The notes: generated from the sequence alone by a model not told the origin. 64,000 nucleotides of DNA from Salmonella enterica subsp. diarizonae (GCF_008692785.1 NZ_VXJV01000002.1:62001-126000), one strand, 5' to 3'. Numbered from the stretch's first letter, positions 37,635-51,449 are shown. Made by a program: numbers and translations.

Positions 37635-38171
37635 ATGACGTATCAACAAGCTGGACGCATTGCAATCCTAAAAAGAGTTGTAGGGTGGGTTATTTTTATT
37701 CCGGCACTGCTTTCCACGCTCATCTCAGTCCTTAAATTTATGTATGCGCACAGTGAAAAGCAGGAGGGGATAAATGCGGTAATGCTGGATTTTACCCACG
37801 TAATGATAGACATGATGCGCGTGAATACGCCGTTTCTGAATGTTTTTTGGTACAACTCGCCGACGCCAAATTTTCAGGGAAGCCTGAATATCGGTTTCTG
37901 GCTGATTTTTATCCTGATTTTTGTCGGGCTGGCGATGCAGGATTCCGGCGCCAGAATGAGCCGCCAGTCGCGTTTTTTACGTGAAGGCGTGGAAGATCAG
38001 TTGATTCTGGAAAAAGCAAAAGGCGCGGAAGGGTTAACGCGTGAGCAGATAGAGTCACGTATCGTGGTGCCGCACCATACCATCTTTTTACAGTTTTTCC
38101 CGCTCTATATTTTGCCAGTCATTATTATCGTGCTCGGCTACTTTTTCTTTTCTTTATTAGGTTTCATGTAA
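37635..38171 (+). CDS. yniB: YniB family inner-membrane protein
   Basis: This 178-aa protein has three hydrophobic segments (about residues 15-35, 85-105 and 150-175). Its sequence matches E. coli YniB. GGGGAA precedes the ATG. Function unknown. It is divergent from hxpB and converges on yniA, with a REP element in the gap. Confidence 0.85.
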   Translation: MTYQQAGRIAILKRVVGWVIFIPALLSTLISVLKFMYAHSEKQEGINAVMLDFTHVMIDMMRVNTPFLNVFWYNSPTPNFQGSLNIGFWLIFILIFVGLAMQDSGARMSRQSRFLREGVEDQLILEKAKGAEGLTREQIESRIVVPHHTIFLQFFPLYILPVIIIVLGYFFFSLLGFM

Positions 38172-38182
38172 TCTGAAAAATG

Positions 38183-38218
38183 CCGGATAGCGTGTGGTAT
38201 GCGAAGCGTATCCGGCAT
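38183..38218. repeat. REP element between yniB and yniA
   Basis: GCCGGATAGCGTG and GCGTATCCGGC form a REP-type palindrome 11 bases after the yniB stop and just before the yniA stop. Confidence 0.6.
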
Positions 38219-38228
38219 AGATCCGTAC

Positions 38229-39089
38229 CTATACCGCAAGCAACCGATCCATCGCTTTTTGCGCAATGACCAGTTGTTGACCGCCAAACAGCCTTGCCCG
38301 ATTAAGCAGGGTGTAGAGCTGGTAAATCGGCTGCCTGTCGAGAAAATCCAGCGGTAACGGCGAAACGGACTGATAGCCGTCATAAATCTGCGGTGGCTGA
38401 TCGGTATGCAGCGGCAGCATCGCCAGATCACATTCTCTGTCGCCCCAATAGCAGGCTGGATCAAAGATATAGGGGCCGTCAGGGCCAAGCGCGCAGTTCG
38501 CTGACCATAGATCGCCATGCAAAAGAGAAGGCTGTGGTTGATGCGACGCCAGACGTTGCTGAACATGTTCAACAATGGCGTCAATATTACCAAAGGTAAT
38601 GCCTTTTTCCGCGGCGAGTTCAAGCTGCCAGCCAATGCGCTGTTCGGCGAAAAAAGTCGACCAACGGCGTTGCCAGGTATTCGGCTGCGGCGTGGTAGAG
38701 AGCGCGTTGTCAAAATCGAGACCGAATTGTGGTTGATCGCTCCATTGGTGCAGGCGCGCCAGCTGTTGCCCAAGAATAAACGCATTATGAGCGTCCAGCG
38801 GGCGGGGCGGGAGATAGTCCATGACTAAAAAGCTGTAATCCCGATCCGAACCTACCGCCCATACCTTAGGCACAACAACGGTTTTACTGCGGGAGAGTAG
38901 CTCCAGCTGATCGGCTTCAGCGGTAAAACCGCGAAGCATTTCTCGTTCATCGCACTTCACGAAAAAATCATGGCCTGCATAACGTAAATGCCATGCGGCA
39001 TGAACTTCTCCGCCAGGCAGTTCATTACGCAGTTCGATTTCGCCTTCACCGACTTGCTCGCTTAAAAGACGACTGATAGCTTGCCACAT
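38229..39089 (-). CDS. yniA: Fructosamine kinase family protein YniA
   Basis: This 286-aa protein has the fructosamine-3-kinase/aminoglycoside phosphotransferase fold. The catalytic loop is LLHGDLWSANC near residue 195 and the metal Asp lies in IFDPACYWGDRE. Substrate choice (ketosamine repair or another small molecule) is inferred from the family. The ATG at 39089 follows GGGGAG and matches E. coli YniA. Confidence 0.88.
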   Translation of the reverse strand: MWQAISRLLSEQVGEGEIELRNELPGGEVHAAWHLRYAGHDFFVKCDEREMLRGFTAEADQLELLSRSKTVVVPKVWAVGSDRDYSFLVMDYLPPRPLDAHNAFILGQQLARLHQWSDQPQFGLDFDNALSTTPQPNTWQRRWSTFFAEQRIGWQLELAAEKGITFGNIDAIVEHVQQRLASHQPQPSLLHGDLWSANCALGPDGPYIFDPACYWGDRECDLAMLPLHTDQPPQIYDGYQSVSPLPLDFLDRQPIYQLYTLLNRARLFGGQQLVIAQKAMDRLLAV

Positions 39090-39195
39090 AATGTCTCTCC
39101 CCACGTTGTCTGCCAGATCATAAGGTTAGCGCAAAAATGCGGTTAAAAAATACGAACTAACGCACATCGCGGACGTGCCGCGGCGGGAATGGCAC

Positions 39196-39486
39196 TTATT
39201 GTGCGTTTTTACTCCACTCCTCCCAGGTCGCTATGGTAATGTCGACATCCTTATCTAACGCGCTTTTCGCCAGTCCGGCGACAAGCGCTTTGATTTCATC
39301 AGCGCTCTGAGTGCTAATAAAGCCGAACGTATTGGTGCCGAGTTCATGCACATTTCCTGCACCGTCCGTTAACGTCAGCAAAAAACCGCTGCGCGTCAGA
39401 TGGTTATTGAGTTCGTTAATCTCGGTCAGGGAATCTTCATGGAAGGTTACGGTAATCACATAACGGGTAATATCGCCACTGGCCAT
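39196..39486 (-). CDS. ydiZ: YdiZ family conserved protein (DUF1869)
   Basis: This 96-aa soluble protein matches E. coli YdiZ in size and position next to pfkB. It has no signal peptide or membrane segment. A GAGGTGA ribosome site lies upstream. Function unknown. Confidence 0.82.
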   Translation of the reverse strand: MASGDITRYVITVTFHEDSLTEINELNNHLTRSGFLLTLTDGAGNVHELGTNTFGFISTQSADEIKALVAGLAKSALDKDVDITIATWEEWSKNAQ

Positions 39487-39582
39487 CGTTCACCTCGTTG
39501 GAAGTAAATGTGTTTTTAACAGAGGCGGATACGCCGCCCGTCAACCGATTTTCCGATTTCCCCCTCGGCGAGGGGGAGGCGA

Positions 39583-40515
39583 TTATTGCGCGGAAAGATA
39601 GGCGTATATTTTTTGGGTATCGTCACGAGAACACAGACGCGTACCCTGATTGAGCGTAGCGGCGCTGCCTGCCGCCACGCCAAAGCGCACCATCTCTTCC
39701 AGCGACGCGTCTTGCGCCAGTTTTAACGTCATAGCACCCACCATACTATCACCTGCGCCGACGGTACTTTGACTTTTCACCGGGGGAGGAACAACCTGGA
39801 TGCAATTCTTGCTGTCTACACCCAGCGCCCCTTGCGGCCCCAGAGAAACAACTACCCGGCGCGCTTTGCCGCTTTGCACTAATTCCCTGGCCGCTTTACG
39901 CACATCATCAGGCTGCGTCAGATCACGATTGACCAACGCGCTCAATTCTTTCAGGTTAGGTTTCACCAGTTCGATATCGCCAAGCGCCAGCGCGGCAGTG
40001 AGCGCGTCGCCAGAGCTATCAATAATGCAGCGAATACCTTGCTTTTGCGCGGCGGAAATCAGTTGTGTGAGTTTCTCGACCTTAACGCCGGGCGGAAGGC
40101 TGCCGCTGATAACCAGGATTGCCCCGGATTCAATTTCCAGCACCTGTTCTTCAAGCTGACGAAATTCGTCATCGTCCAGCGTGGCGCCGGGCATAACAAA
40201 ACGATATTGCTCGCCGCTGGACTCGACGTGGACGTGCAGGTTCTGACGCGTCCAGTCTTTCGCATCGACGGTAACAACGGGGACATTTTCGTCAGCCAGT
40301 AGTGCGGCCAGATGTTCGCCGGTAGCGCCACCGGCCGGAAAAATCGCGGTCGCGGTGCCGCCAAGATGCGCAATGGCGCGGGCGACATTAATACCGCCGC
40401 CGCCGGGTTCGAATACCGGCGCGGAGCACCGCAGTTTACCTTCGGGATAAATTTGCGGCGTGATTGTTGCGCTATCGAGAGAGGGCGCAAGCGTCAACGT
40501 ATAGATACGTACCAT
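39583..40515 (-). CDS. pfkB: 6-phosphofructokinase II
   Basis: This 310-aa minor phosphofructokinase belongs to the ribokinase-like family. The substrate-binding PGGGGINVARAI near residue 40 and the catalytic GAGDSMVGAM near 255 are intact. AGGAGG lies seven bases before the ATG. It is divergent from ydiY across 288 bases. Confidence 0.95.
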   Translation of the reverse strand: MVRIYTLTLAPSLDSATITPQIYPEGKLRCSAPVFEPGGGGINVARAIAHLGGTATAIFPAGGATGEHLAALLADENVPVVTVDAKDWTRQNLHVHVESSGEQYRFVMPGATLDDDEFRQLEEQVLEIESGAILVISGSLPPGVKVEKLTQLISAAQKQGIRCIIDSSGDALTAALALGDIELVKPNLKELSALVNRDLTQPDDVRKAARELVQSGKARRVVVSLGPQGALGVDSKNCIQVVPPPVKSQSTVGAGDSMVGAMTLKLAQDASLEEMVRFGVAAGSAATLNQGTRLCSRDDTQKIYAYLSAQ

Positions 40516-40682
40516 CGTTACCTCCTGTTAGGCTGATTTCAGTCTGGCACTTAATCCCCGGAAAGTGAAGGAATTAACGATATGATTTTCCGAATCTTTA
40601 TTTAAAAAAGTACGGTATAAAGATATATAAATAAATTAATGCTTTGGGAGGGTTCTTATTCAAAAAATGAAATAGTAATTGA

Positions 40683-40711
40683 TTGCTATGTTATTCGGGG
40701 CTTCTTATAAT
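40683..40711 (+). promoter_or_regulatory. Predicted sigma-70 promoter of ydiY
   Basis: TTGCTA (40683-40688) and a consensus TATAAT (40706-40711) are separated by 17 bases. Transcription would start near 40718, about 86 bases before the ydiY start codon. Confidence 0.55.
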
Positions 40712-40759
40712 TCGCTACCTTTCCAGGGGCGTTTGTCATTGATCCCTATGAAAGTTTCC

Positions 40760-40782
40760 GGGACCGTCGTGGTCTCTTTTTT
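40760..40782 (+). terminator. Intrinsic terminator in the ydiY leader
   Basis: GGGACC, loop GTCGT and GGTCTC form a six-pair stem (one G-T pair), followed by six T. It lies between the predicted promoter and the ydiY start, so it would end a leader transcript of about 65 bases unless read through. Confidence 0.5.
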
Positions 40783-40803
40783 AGTTGTACGGACTCTTTA
40801 TAA

Positions 40804-41562
40804 ATGAAGCTTTTGAAGACAGTACCCGCTGCAGTTATGCTGGCGGGTGGCGTGTTCGCGTCTCTGTATGCTGCCGCCGATGATTCCGTTTTTACTGTCA
40901 TGGATGATCCCTCTACCGCGAAGAAACCTTTTGAAGGTAATCTGAATGCGGGTTACCTTGCCCAGTCAGGCAATACCAAAAGTTCTTCCTTAACGGCTGA
41001 CACAGCGATGACCTGGTACGGACAACGTACCGCCTGGTCATTATGGGGCAATGCCAGCAATACCTCCTCTAATGATGAACGCTCTTCAGAAAAATATGCG
41101 GTAGGCGCGCGTAACCGTTTTAATATGACGGATTATGATTATGCCTTTGGCCAGGCCAGTTGGCTGACAGACCGTTTCAACGGTTATCGTCAGCGCGACG
41201 TACTGACCGCCGGTTACGGGCGGCAGTTCCTTAATGGTCCAGTGCACAGCTTTCGTTTTGAATTCGGTCCGGGGGTTCGCTATGACGAACATACGGACGA
41301 TACCACTGAAACGCAGCCGCTGGGTTATGCTTCCGGCAGCTATGCCTGGCAGTTAACTGACAATGCTAAGTTTACGCAGGGGGTGTCAGTATTTGGCGCA
41401 GAAGACACCACACTAAATTCGGAAACGGCCCTCAATGTCGCCATTAACGAACATTTTGGCTTAAAGGTGGGGTATAATTTGACGTGGAACTCGCAGCCGC
41501 CTGAATCAGCGCCTGAACATACCGATCGTCGCACTACGGTAACGCTGGGCTATAAGATGTAA
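40804..41562 (+). CDS. ydiY: Outer-membrane beta-barrel family protein YdiY (DUF481)
   Basis: This 252-aa exported protein has a signal peptide ending about residue 26 (YAAADD). Alternating beta-strand segments and a C-terminal aromatic/aliphatic strand (TVTLGYKM) follow. It matches E. coli YdiY, described as acid inducible. The ATG has no clear Shine-Dalgarno sequence, and the leader carries a terminator hairpin, so expression may be controlled in the 5' leader. Confidence 0.88.
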   Translation: MKLLKTVPAAVMLAGGVFASLYAAADDSVFTVMDDPSTAKKPFEGNLNAGYLAQSGNTKSSSLTADTAMTWYGQRTAWSLWGNASNTSSNDERSSEKYAVGARNRFNMTDYDYAFGQASWLTDRFNGYRQRDVLTAGYGRQFLNGPVHSFRFEFGPGVRYDEHTDDTTETQPLGYASGSYAWQLTDNAKFTQGVSVFGAEDTTLNSETALNVAINEHFGLKVGYNLTWNSQPPESAPEHTDRRTTVTLGYKM

Positions 41563-41575
41563 TCTTGCTCCGGGT

Positions 41576-41598
41576 TACGTTGCGTAACCCGGTTATTC
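41576..41598. terminator. Hairpin between ydiY and lpxR
   Basis: CCGGGTTAC, GTTGC, GTAACCCGG is a perfect nine-base stem 13 bases past the ydiY stop. It lacks a long T run and lies between two convergent genes. Confidence 0.55.
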
Positions 41599-41610
41599 CG
41601 TAGCGACGTC

Positions 41611-42570
41611 TCAGAAGAAGAAGGTGATGTCGCCGTTTATATAAGAATAGTCGTCTCCGGTGCGAAATTCCGACGTGACTTTGTTTAAAGAAAGAGAAAA
41701 TGCGACGGGAGAATAGCCGATGGTAGCACCGACGCGATATTCATCCACGGTTTTATTAATGTCCACCGTTTCCATTTTTGTTTGCAGCGTTTTCCCCTGT
41801 AACGTGTAGTTTTTATCAACTTCCCTGCGCTCAACGCCAGCAAATACCTTATATATCAATCCCTCTTTTTGACTATGCATTAACCCTCGGCGGGACAGTA
41901 ACCCAAACCCATTATCAGAGTTGAAGGTCTTATCATTTCCCAGCGCAACGGTTGCGCCGTAACCCAAATACTGGAAGAGATTGCCGCCGACAGCAGATAT
42001 CTCTGGATAGAGGCCCACATTGACGCCAAGAATATCAATACTTGGTGTAAGGGACACCATTCCTTTTGCCGTATAACCATAACGGTTTTCAATTTGATCC
42101 TGCCAGGCGGGATATTTTTCTGCGCCTATTATTCGGTGCGCTCGATTCTGAACTTCCTGACCGCCTGCGTCAGGACCAATAACACCGATATCGGTACCAA
42201 AACGATAACGTAGCCAATTCGTGGCTAATGAATTCCACTCCAGTCCGGTATGAAGAAATGCGCTGAAGGCACGGTCGCCTTTGACGGCTTCGGGTTTTCT
42301 CTTGTTAGCGCCTGACGGAGAATAAATATCTTGGGCGATATGAAAAGAGAGCTGACTGGCGTCTGTGAGATCGTGGCTGTAACCTAAAAATAGCCCGACG
42401 GTATAATCACCCCGGTCTGCAGCCTGGCGCCCATAAAGGGCATTTAAGGATGGTTGAAATATACCTGCATCATCATTCGCCACTGAAATAGCAAGGCTAC
42501 TGGCATTAGCCATTGTGGTCGTACTGAGTATGGCGGCAAGCATCGTTGCGCAATAGCTGTATTTGTTCAC
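41611..42570 (-). CDS. lpxR: Lipid A 3'-O-deacylase LpxR
   Basis: This 319-aa outer-membrane enzyme removes the 3'-acyloxyacyl chain from lipid A, lowering TLR4 stimulation. The signal peptide ends after residue 23 (MANA). The mature N-terminus SSLAISVANDD supplies the active-site Asn9 and Asp10, and NRAHRIIG gives His122 in mature numbering. The barrel ends ITFFF. The frame starts with GTG after AGGGG. It is a Salmonella gene absent from E. coli K-12. Confidence 0.94.
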   Translation of the reverse strand: MNKYSYCATMLAAILSTTTMANASSLAISVANDDAGIFQPSLNALYGRQAADRGDYTVGLFLGYSHDLTDASQLSFHIAQDIYSPSGANKRKPEAVKGDRAFSAFLHTGLEWNSLATNWLRYRFGTDIGVIGPDAGGQEVQNRAHRIIGAEKYPAWQDQIENRYGYTAKGMVSLTPSIDILGVNVGLYPEISAVGGNLFQYLGYGATVALGNDKTFNSDNGFGLLSRRGLMHSQKEGLIYKVFAGVERREVDKNYTLQGKTLQTKMETVDINKTVDEYRVGATIGYSPVAFSLSLNKVTSEFRTGDDYSYINGDITFFF

Positions 42571-43023
42571 TTTTTACCCCTGAATATGAAAGTGAATAAT
42601 CTTATTTTCACAAAGCAATAAGCACAGCGGCATGATGCGCAGTGCTTATTAAACCGCTAATATAACTAAACTCCTGCCAGCAGCGAGTCATTGAGAGGAT
42701 ACGTTGTCTTAATGTTGAAAAATGGTGTTAAAAAATCTGCGCCAGATGTTATTGAATACCCATTTTCTCATTCACTATCTGAGTGCGAACAACGGTTGGT
42801 TTCACGATTATGCATATAATATGATGCCCTTCGGTATCAACATGAATATCATGTTGTATTCTTTTAAGCTCATTTTCTTTTATGGTTTTAATGTTTACCT
42901 GTTATTAATTTTTGCTGTGGTAGAGTTGTCCTTAATGATGAAGTCACTTAACGCCTGGTAGGTTAATATAACCAAATTCTTACCTCCTTAATTATTAGGG
43001 TGGTTATTATTAAGGAATGCAGA
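42571..43023. other. AT-rich gap lpxR to nuclease gene
   Basis: About 450 bases, AT-rich compared with the flanks. It includes the lpxR promoter and the promoter of the downstream nuclease gene. Only one weak ORF (42722-42961) is present. The composition fits horizontally acquired DNA that could be H-NS bound, which is inference. Confidence 0.4.
42722..42961 (+). CDS. Small hydrophobic ORF, doubtful
   Basis: A 79-codon frame with one strongly hydrophobic stretch (LIFFYGFNVYLLLIFAVVEL, about residues 51-70). There is no ribosome binding site and the frame lies in an AT-rich gap. A small inner-membrane protein has, to my recollection, been annotated here in Salmonella; from sequence alone the call is weak. 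Confidence 0.3.
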   Translation: MVLKNLRQMLLNTHFLIHYLSANNGWFHDYAYNMMPFGINMNIMLYSFKLIFFYGFNVYLLLIFAVVELSLMMKSLNAW

Positions 43024-43878
43024 GTGTATAAAACCATTAACCTGTTAAAATTACTGCCCGTAATTTTATTAAGCGCATGTGCAACATCGTATCACCCCCA
43101 GGATACAACATCGACACCCGAGTTACCCCATCGTAAAATACTCGCTCAGCAACCTGATAACTGTAGCGTTGGTTGCCCTCAAGGAGGAAGTCAACAAACA
43201 ATCTACCGCTATGCGTATACGCTCAATAATAATAGCGCCACGAAATTTGCCAACTGGGTTGCCTATAGCGTGACAAAAACCAGCCAGGCAAGCGGTCGCC
43301 CGCGAAACTGGGCGCAAGATCCCGATTTATCGCCCTCGGATACGTTGGCACCTTCCGCCTATAAAAATGCCCATGCACTATTAAAAGTCGATAGGGGACA
43401 TCAGGCGCCGTTGGCGGGATTGGGCGGCGTATCTGACTGGCCGTCGTTAAATTATTTATCGAATATTACGCCGCAGAAATCCGCCCTGAACCAGGGGGCA
43501 TGGGCTTCACTGGAAAACCGGGTGCGCGAACTTGCCAAACAGGGTGATATATCCGTAGTACATGTGGTGACCGGTCCTCTTTTTGAACGGCATATCGCTA
43601 CATTGCCAGAAGATGCTACGGTAGAAATTCCCAGCGGGTACTGGAAGGTTCTATTTACCGGAACGGCGCCGTCAAAAAGTGAAGGAAATTATGCCGCGTT
43701 TATCATGGATCAGAATACGCCCCGTTCAGCAAGTTTTTGCGACTATCAGGTTACCGTGGACACTATCGAACGTAAAACGAAGCCAGTGCTGACGTTGTGG
43801 TCTGCCTTGCCTGAAGCGGTAGCCAGCGAGGTGAAAACAACAAAGGGGAACCTGGCGCAGAAGTTAGGTTGTCGATGA
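43024..43878 (+). CDS. DNA/RNA non-specific nuclease lipoprotein (NUC1 family)
   Basis: This 284-aa exported protein has the nuclease motif KVDRGHQAPLAG, the DRGH active site of Serratia-type endonucleases, near residue 123. The metal-binding Asn probably lies in SLNYLSNITPQ. The N-terminus from 43024 (GTG, with AAGGA upstream) gives a lipoprotein signal with lipobox LSAC (Cys19). The longer start at 43000 would weaken the signal. It is a Salmonella accessory gene next to lpxR. Target and host role are unknown. Confidence 0.82.
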   Translation: MYKTINLLKLLPVILLSACATSYHPQDTTSTPELPHRKILAQQPDNCSVGCPQGGSQQTIYRYAYTLNNNSATKFANWVAYSVTKTSQASGRPRNWAQDPDLSPSDTLAPSAYKNAHALLKVDRGHQAPLAGLGGVSDWPSLNYLSNITPQKSALNQGAWASLENRVRELAKQGDISVVHVVTGPLFERHIATLPEDATVEIPSGYWKVLFTGTAPSKSEGNYAAFIMDQNTPRSASFCDYQVTVDTIERKTKPVLTLWSALPEAVASEVKTTKGNLAQKLGCR

Positions 43879-43987
43879 GAAGCGCTATGCGGAACGTAGA
43901 AAGATAACGGGGAAATCCTGTCAAAGACCTTGATTTGATACAGAGTGATGCAATCTCCCTTTTATTAATGTTACCATCGTCATGCCG

Positions 43988-44137
43988 GACGAAAATATCG
44001 ATTTTCGTCTGTGCCGAAGGTTGTGCGCCAATTTAGCAATTGTTGGTTAGATGGATACACAACTCACTGTCAATAAATTAATTTTCTCTTTGTATGTGAT
44101 CTTGCGTATGGGTCACCACTGCAAATAAGGATATAAC
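43988..44137 (+). promoter_or_regulatory. thrS leader and translational operator
   Basis: The leader begins with the stem GACGAAAAT/ATTTTCGTC (43988-44009). It ends with a tRNA-Thr-like arm, TTGCGTATGG with GCAA, just before AAGGATATAAC and the ATG. In E. coli, threonyl-tRNA synthetase binds this operator and blocks its own translation. The arrangement is the same here. Confidence 0.75.
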
Positions 44138-46066
44138 ATGCCTGTTATTACTCTTCCTGATGGCAGCCAACGCCATTATGACCGCCCTGTAAGCCCGATG
44201 GATGTTGCGCTGGACATTGGTCCTGGCCTGGCGAAAGCCACCATTGCGGGCCGTGTGAACGGCGAGCTGGTTGATGCTTCCGATTTGATTGAAAATGATG
44301 CGACGCTTTCCATCATCACCGCAAAAGATGAAGAGGGTCTTGAGATCATTCGTCACTCTTGCGCGCATCTGTTAGGTCATGCCATCAAGCAACTCTGGCC
44401 GCACACGAAAATGGCGATCGGCCCGGTTGTTGACAACGGTTTTTACTATGACGTTGATCTTGACCGCACGCTAACCCAGGAAGATGTCGAAGCGCTCGAA
44501 AAGCGGATGCATGAGCTCGCCGAGAAAAATTACGACGTTATCAAGAAAAAGGTGAGCTGGCACGACGCGCGCGAAACCTTCGTGAAACGCGGCGAGACTT
44601 ACAAAGTGGCTATTCTTGATGAAAATATCGCCCATGATGATAAGCCTGGCTTGTACCATCATGAAGAATATGTCGACATGTGTCGTGGTCCGCACGTGCC
44701 GAATATGCGTTTCTGCCATCACTTTAAACTGATGAAAACCGCCGGCGCATACTGGCGTGGCGACAGCAATAATAAGATGTTGCAACGTATTTACGGTACG
44801 GCATGGGCAGATAAAAAAGCCCTGAACGCCTATCTGCAGCGCCTGGAAGAGGCCGCAAAACGCGACCACCGTAAAATTGGTAAGCAGCTCGACCTGTATC
44901 ATATGCAGGAAGAAGCGCCGGGCATGGTGTTCTGGCATAACGACGGCTGGACTATCTTCCGCGAGCTGGAGGTCTTTGTTCGTTCTAAACTCAAAGAGTA
45001 CCAGTATCAGGAAGTTAAAGGCCCGTTCATGATGGACCGTGTGTTGTGGGAAAAAACCGGGCACTGGGACAACTATAAAGATGCGATGTTCACCACGTCT
45101 TCAGAAAACCGCGAATATTGCATCAAGCCGATGAACTGCCCGGGCCATGTTCAGATCTTTAACCAGGGTCTGAAATCCTATCGTGATTTGCCGCTGCGTA
45201 TGGCGGAATTCGGTAGCTGCCACCGTAACGAGCCATCAGGCGCTCTGCATGGTCTGATGCGCGTGCGCGGCTTTACGCAGGATGATGCGCATATCTTCTG
45301 TACAGAAGAGCAGATCCGCGATGAAGTTAACGCTTGTATTCGTATGGTCTACGATATGTACAGTACTTTTGGCTTCGAGAAGATCGTCGTCAAGCTTTCC
45401 ACTCGTCCTGATAAACGTATTGGCAGCGATGAGATGTGGGATCGTGCTGAGGCGGATCTGGCGGTTGCGCTGGAAGAAAATAATATCCCGTTTGAGTATC
45501 AACTGGGTGAAGGTGCATTCTACGGTCCGAAAATTGAATTTACCCTATATGACTGCCTCGATCGTGCATGGCAGTGCGGTACAGTACAGCTGGACTTCTC
45601 CTTACCGTCTCGTCTGAGCGCTTCCTATGTAGGCGAAGACAACGAGCGTAAGGTGCCGGTAATGATTCACCGTGCGATTCTTGGGTCGATGGAACGCTTC
45701 ATCGGTATCCTGACCGAAGAGTTCGCTGGTTTCTTCCCGACCTGGCTTGCGCCGGTTCAGGTAGTGGTGATGAATATTACCGATTCGCAGTCTGAATATG
45801 TTAACGAATTGACGCAGAAACTACAAAATGCAGGCATTCGTGTAAAAGCAGACTTGAGAAATGAGAAGATTGGCTTTAAAATCCGCGAGCACACTTTACG
45901 TCGTGTCCCTTATATGTTGGTCTGTGGTGATAAAGAGGTGGAAGCAGGCAAAGTTGCCGTTCGCACCCGCCGCGGTAAAGACCTGGGCAGTCTGGACGTA
46001 AATGACGTGATTGAGAAGCTGCAACAAGAGATTCGCAGCCGCAGTCTTCAACAACTGGAGGAATAA
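44138..46066 (+). CDS. thrS: Threonyl-tRNA synthetase
   Basis: This 642-aa class II synthetase has N-terminal TGS and editing domains ([16 protein letters not shown], editing His pair), a catalytic core with PMNCPGH and RMAEFG, and a C-terminal anticodon domain. The zinc site Cys lies in MNCPGH and the His in [10 protein letters not shown]. It starts the thrS-infC-rpmI-rplT-pheMST-ihfA cluster; infC starts three bases after its stop. Confidence 0.98.
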   Translation: MPVITLPDGSQRHYDRPVSPMDVALDIGPGLAKATIAGRVNGELVDASDLIENDATLSIITAKDEEGLEIIRHSCAHLLGHAIKQLWPHTKMAIGPVVDNGFYYDVDLDRTLTQEDVEALEKRMHELAEKNYDVIKKKVSWHDARETFVKRGETYKVAILDENIAHDDKPGLYHHEEYVDMCRGPHVPNMRFCHHFKLMKTAGAYWRGDSNNKMLQRIYGTAWADKKALNAYLQRLEEAAKRDHRKIGKQLDLYHMQEEAPGMVFWHNDGWTIFRELEVFVRSKLKEYQYQEVKGPFMMDRVLWEKTGHWDNYKDAMFTTSSENREYCIKPMNCPGHVQIFNQGLKSYRDLPLRMAEFGSCHRNEPSGALHGLMRVRGFTQDDAHIFCTEEQIRDEVNACIRMVYDMYSTFGFEKIVVKLSTRPDKRIGSDEMWDRAEADLAVALEENNIPFEYQLGEGAFYGPKIEFTLYDCLDRAWQCGTVQLDFSLPSRLSASYVGEDNERKVPVMIHRAILGSMERFIGILTEEFAGFFPTWLAPVQVVVMNITDSQSEYVNELTQKLQNAGIRVKADLRNEKIGFKIREHTLRRVPYMLVCGDKEVEAGKVAVRTRRGKDLGSLDVNDVIEKLQQEIRSRSLQQLEE

Positions 46067-46612
<546 letters not shown>

Positions 46613-46630
46613 GGCCTTCAAGTAACAATT

Positions 46631-46654
46631 CTGTGAAGCCTTCGGGCTTCACAG
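46631..46654 (+). promoter_or_regulatory. UUCG hairpin between infC and rpmI
   Basis: CTGTGAAGCC, TTCG, GGCTTCACAG is a perfect 10-pair stem with a tetraloop. It lies in the infC-rpmI gap that carries the L20 autogenous operator in E. coli. It could be part of that operator or a processing/terminator element, as the following T stretch is broken. Confidence 0.6.
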
Positions 46655-46683
46655 GTTTTGTTCGCCTATGTTTCGTTTATTAA

Positions 46684-46905
<222 letters not shown>

Positions 46906-46934
46906 GCCGTTAACGTTTTTAACTTTTTAATTAG

Positions 46935-47312
<378 letters not shown>

Positions 47313-47318
47313 GCCAGT

Positions 47319-47350
47319 GAAAAGAGGGAGCCTGGCTCCCTCTCTTTTAT
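47319..47350 (+). terminator. rplT terminator
   Basis: AAGAGGGAGCC, TG, GCTCCCTCTCTTTTA: a strong stem with a T-rich tail directly after rplT. It separates the ribosomal part from the phe attenuator unit. Confidence 0.85.
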
Positions 47351-47432
47351 TTACTGTTCAGTGAGTTGACAATTGACCTGTAACCCTTTTCAATAAAGGA
47401 TATCCGGTTTTACCACATAAGGTAACGCAAGC

Positions 47433-47477
47433 ATGAACGCTGCTATTTTCCGTTTCTTTTTTTACTTTAGCACCTGA
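47433..47477 (+). CDS. pheM: pheST leader peptide
   Basis: The 14-residue peptide [14 protein letters not shown] has five Phe, four of them in the run FRFFFYF. Ribosome stalling on these codons under phenylalanyl-tRNA shortage is the sensor of pheST attenuation. Confidence 0.95.
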
Positions 47478-47522
47478 TCTCAGGAGGCTAGCGCGTGAAA
47501 AACGAAACGAAAAACAGCGCAA

Positions 47523-47552
47523 AAAAAGCCTCCTGATGGAGGCTTTTTTTGT
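47523..47552 (+). terminator. pheST attenuator
   Basis: AAGCCTCC, TGAT, GGAGGCTT and a run of seven T. The upstream CAGGAGGCTAG at 47481 can pair with the left arm to form the antiterminator. This is the classical attenuator 3:4 hairpin. Confidence 0.93.
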
Positions 47553-47581
47553 ACCTGAAATTGAGAGATTACGTCCAATGA

Positions 47582-51001
<3,420 letters not shown>

Positions 51002-51005
51002 ACCT

Positions 51006-51305
51006 ATGGCGCTTACAAAAGCTGAAATGTCAGAATATCTGTTTGATAAGCTTGGGCTTAGCAAGCGGGATGCCAAAGAACTGGTTGAACTGTTTTTCGA
51101 AGAGATCCGTCGTGCTCTGGAAAACGGTGAGCAGGTGAAACTCTCTGGTTTTGGTAACTTCGATCTGCGTGATAAAAATCAACGTCCGGGGCGTAACCCG
51201 AAAACGGGTGAAGATATTCCTATTACAGCACGGCGCGTGGTGACCTTCAGACCCGGACAGAAGTTAAAGAGCCGGGTCGAAAACGCTTCGCCCAAAGAAG
51301 AGTAA
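51006..51305 (+). CDS. ihfA: Integration host factor alpha subunit
   Basis: This 99-aa DNA-bending protein forms a heterodimer with IhfB. The beta-arm tip [18 protein letters not shown] holds the intercalating Pro. IHF assists sigma-54 promoters such as astC and phage integration. A prophage remnant has integrated into the terminator right after this gene. Confidence 0.98.
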
Positions 51306-51420
51306 TCAGATCCAGGCATAACATCCATCAGGGTGCATTGCGGCAGATACGCTGCCATTCCGAAAGTAGATCAGCGGGATGACAGCGTATCTGTCAGCCT
51401 GAAAGATGACGCGTATAACT

Positions 51421-51447
51421 AAAAAGGCCGCATTGCGGCCTTTTTTC
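51421..51447 (+). terminator. ihfA terminator (overlaps left insertion repeat)
   Basis: AAAAAGGCCGC, ATT, GCGGCCTTTTTT: a perfect stem with A and T tracts about 120 bases after ihfA. Its right half is duplicated at 55492, which marks it as the insertion site. Confidence 0.9.
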
Positions 51448-51449
51448 TT
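51430..51449 (+). repeat. Left 20-bp direct repeat (putative attL)
   Basis: GCATTGCGGCCTTTTTTCTT is identical to 55492-55511. The sequences outside the shared 20 bases differ, as expected for a duplicated integration core. Confidence 0.75.
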
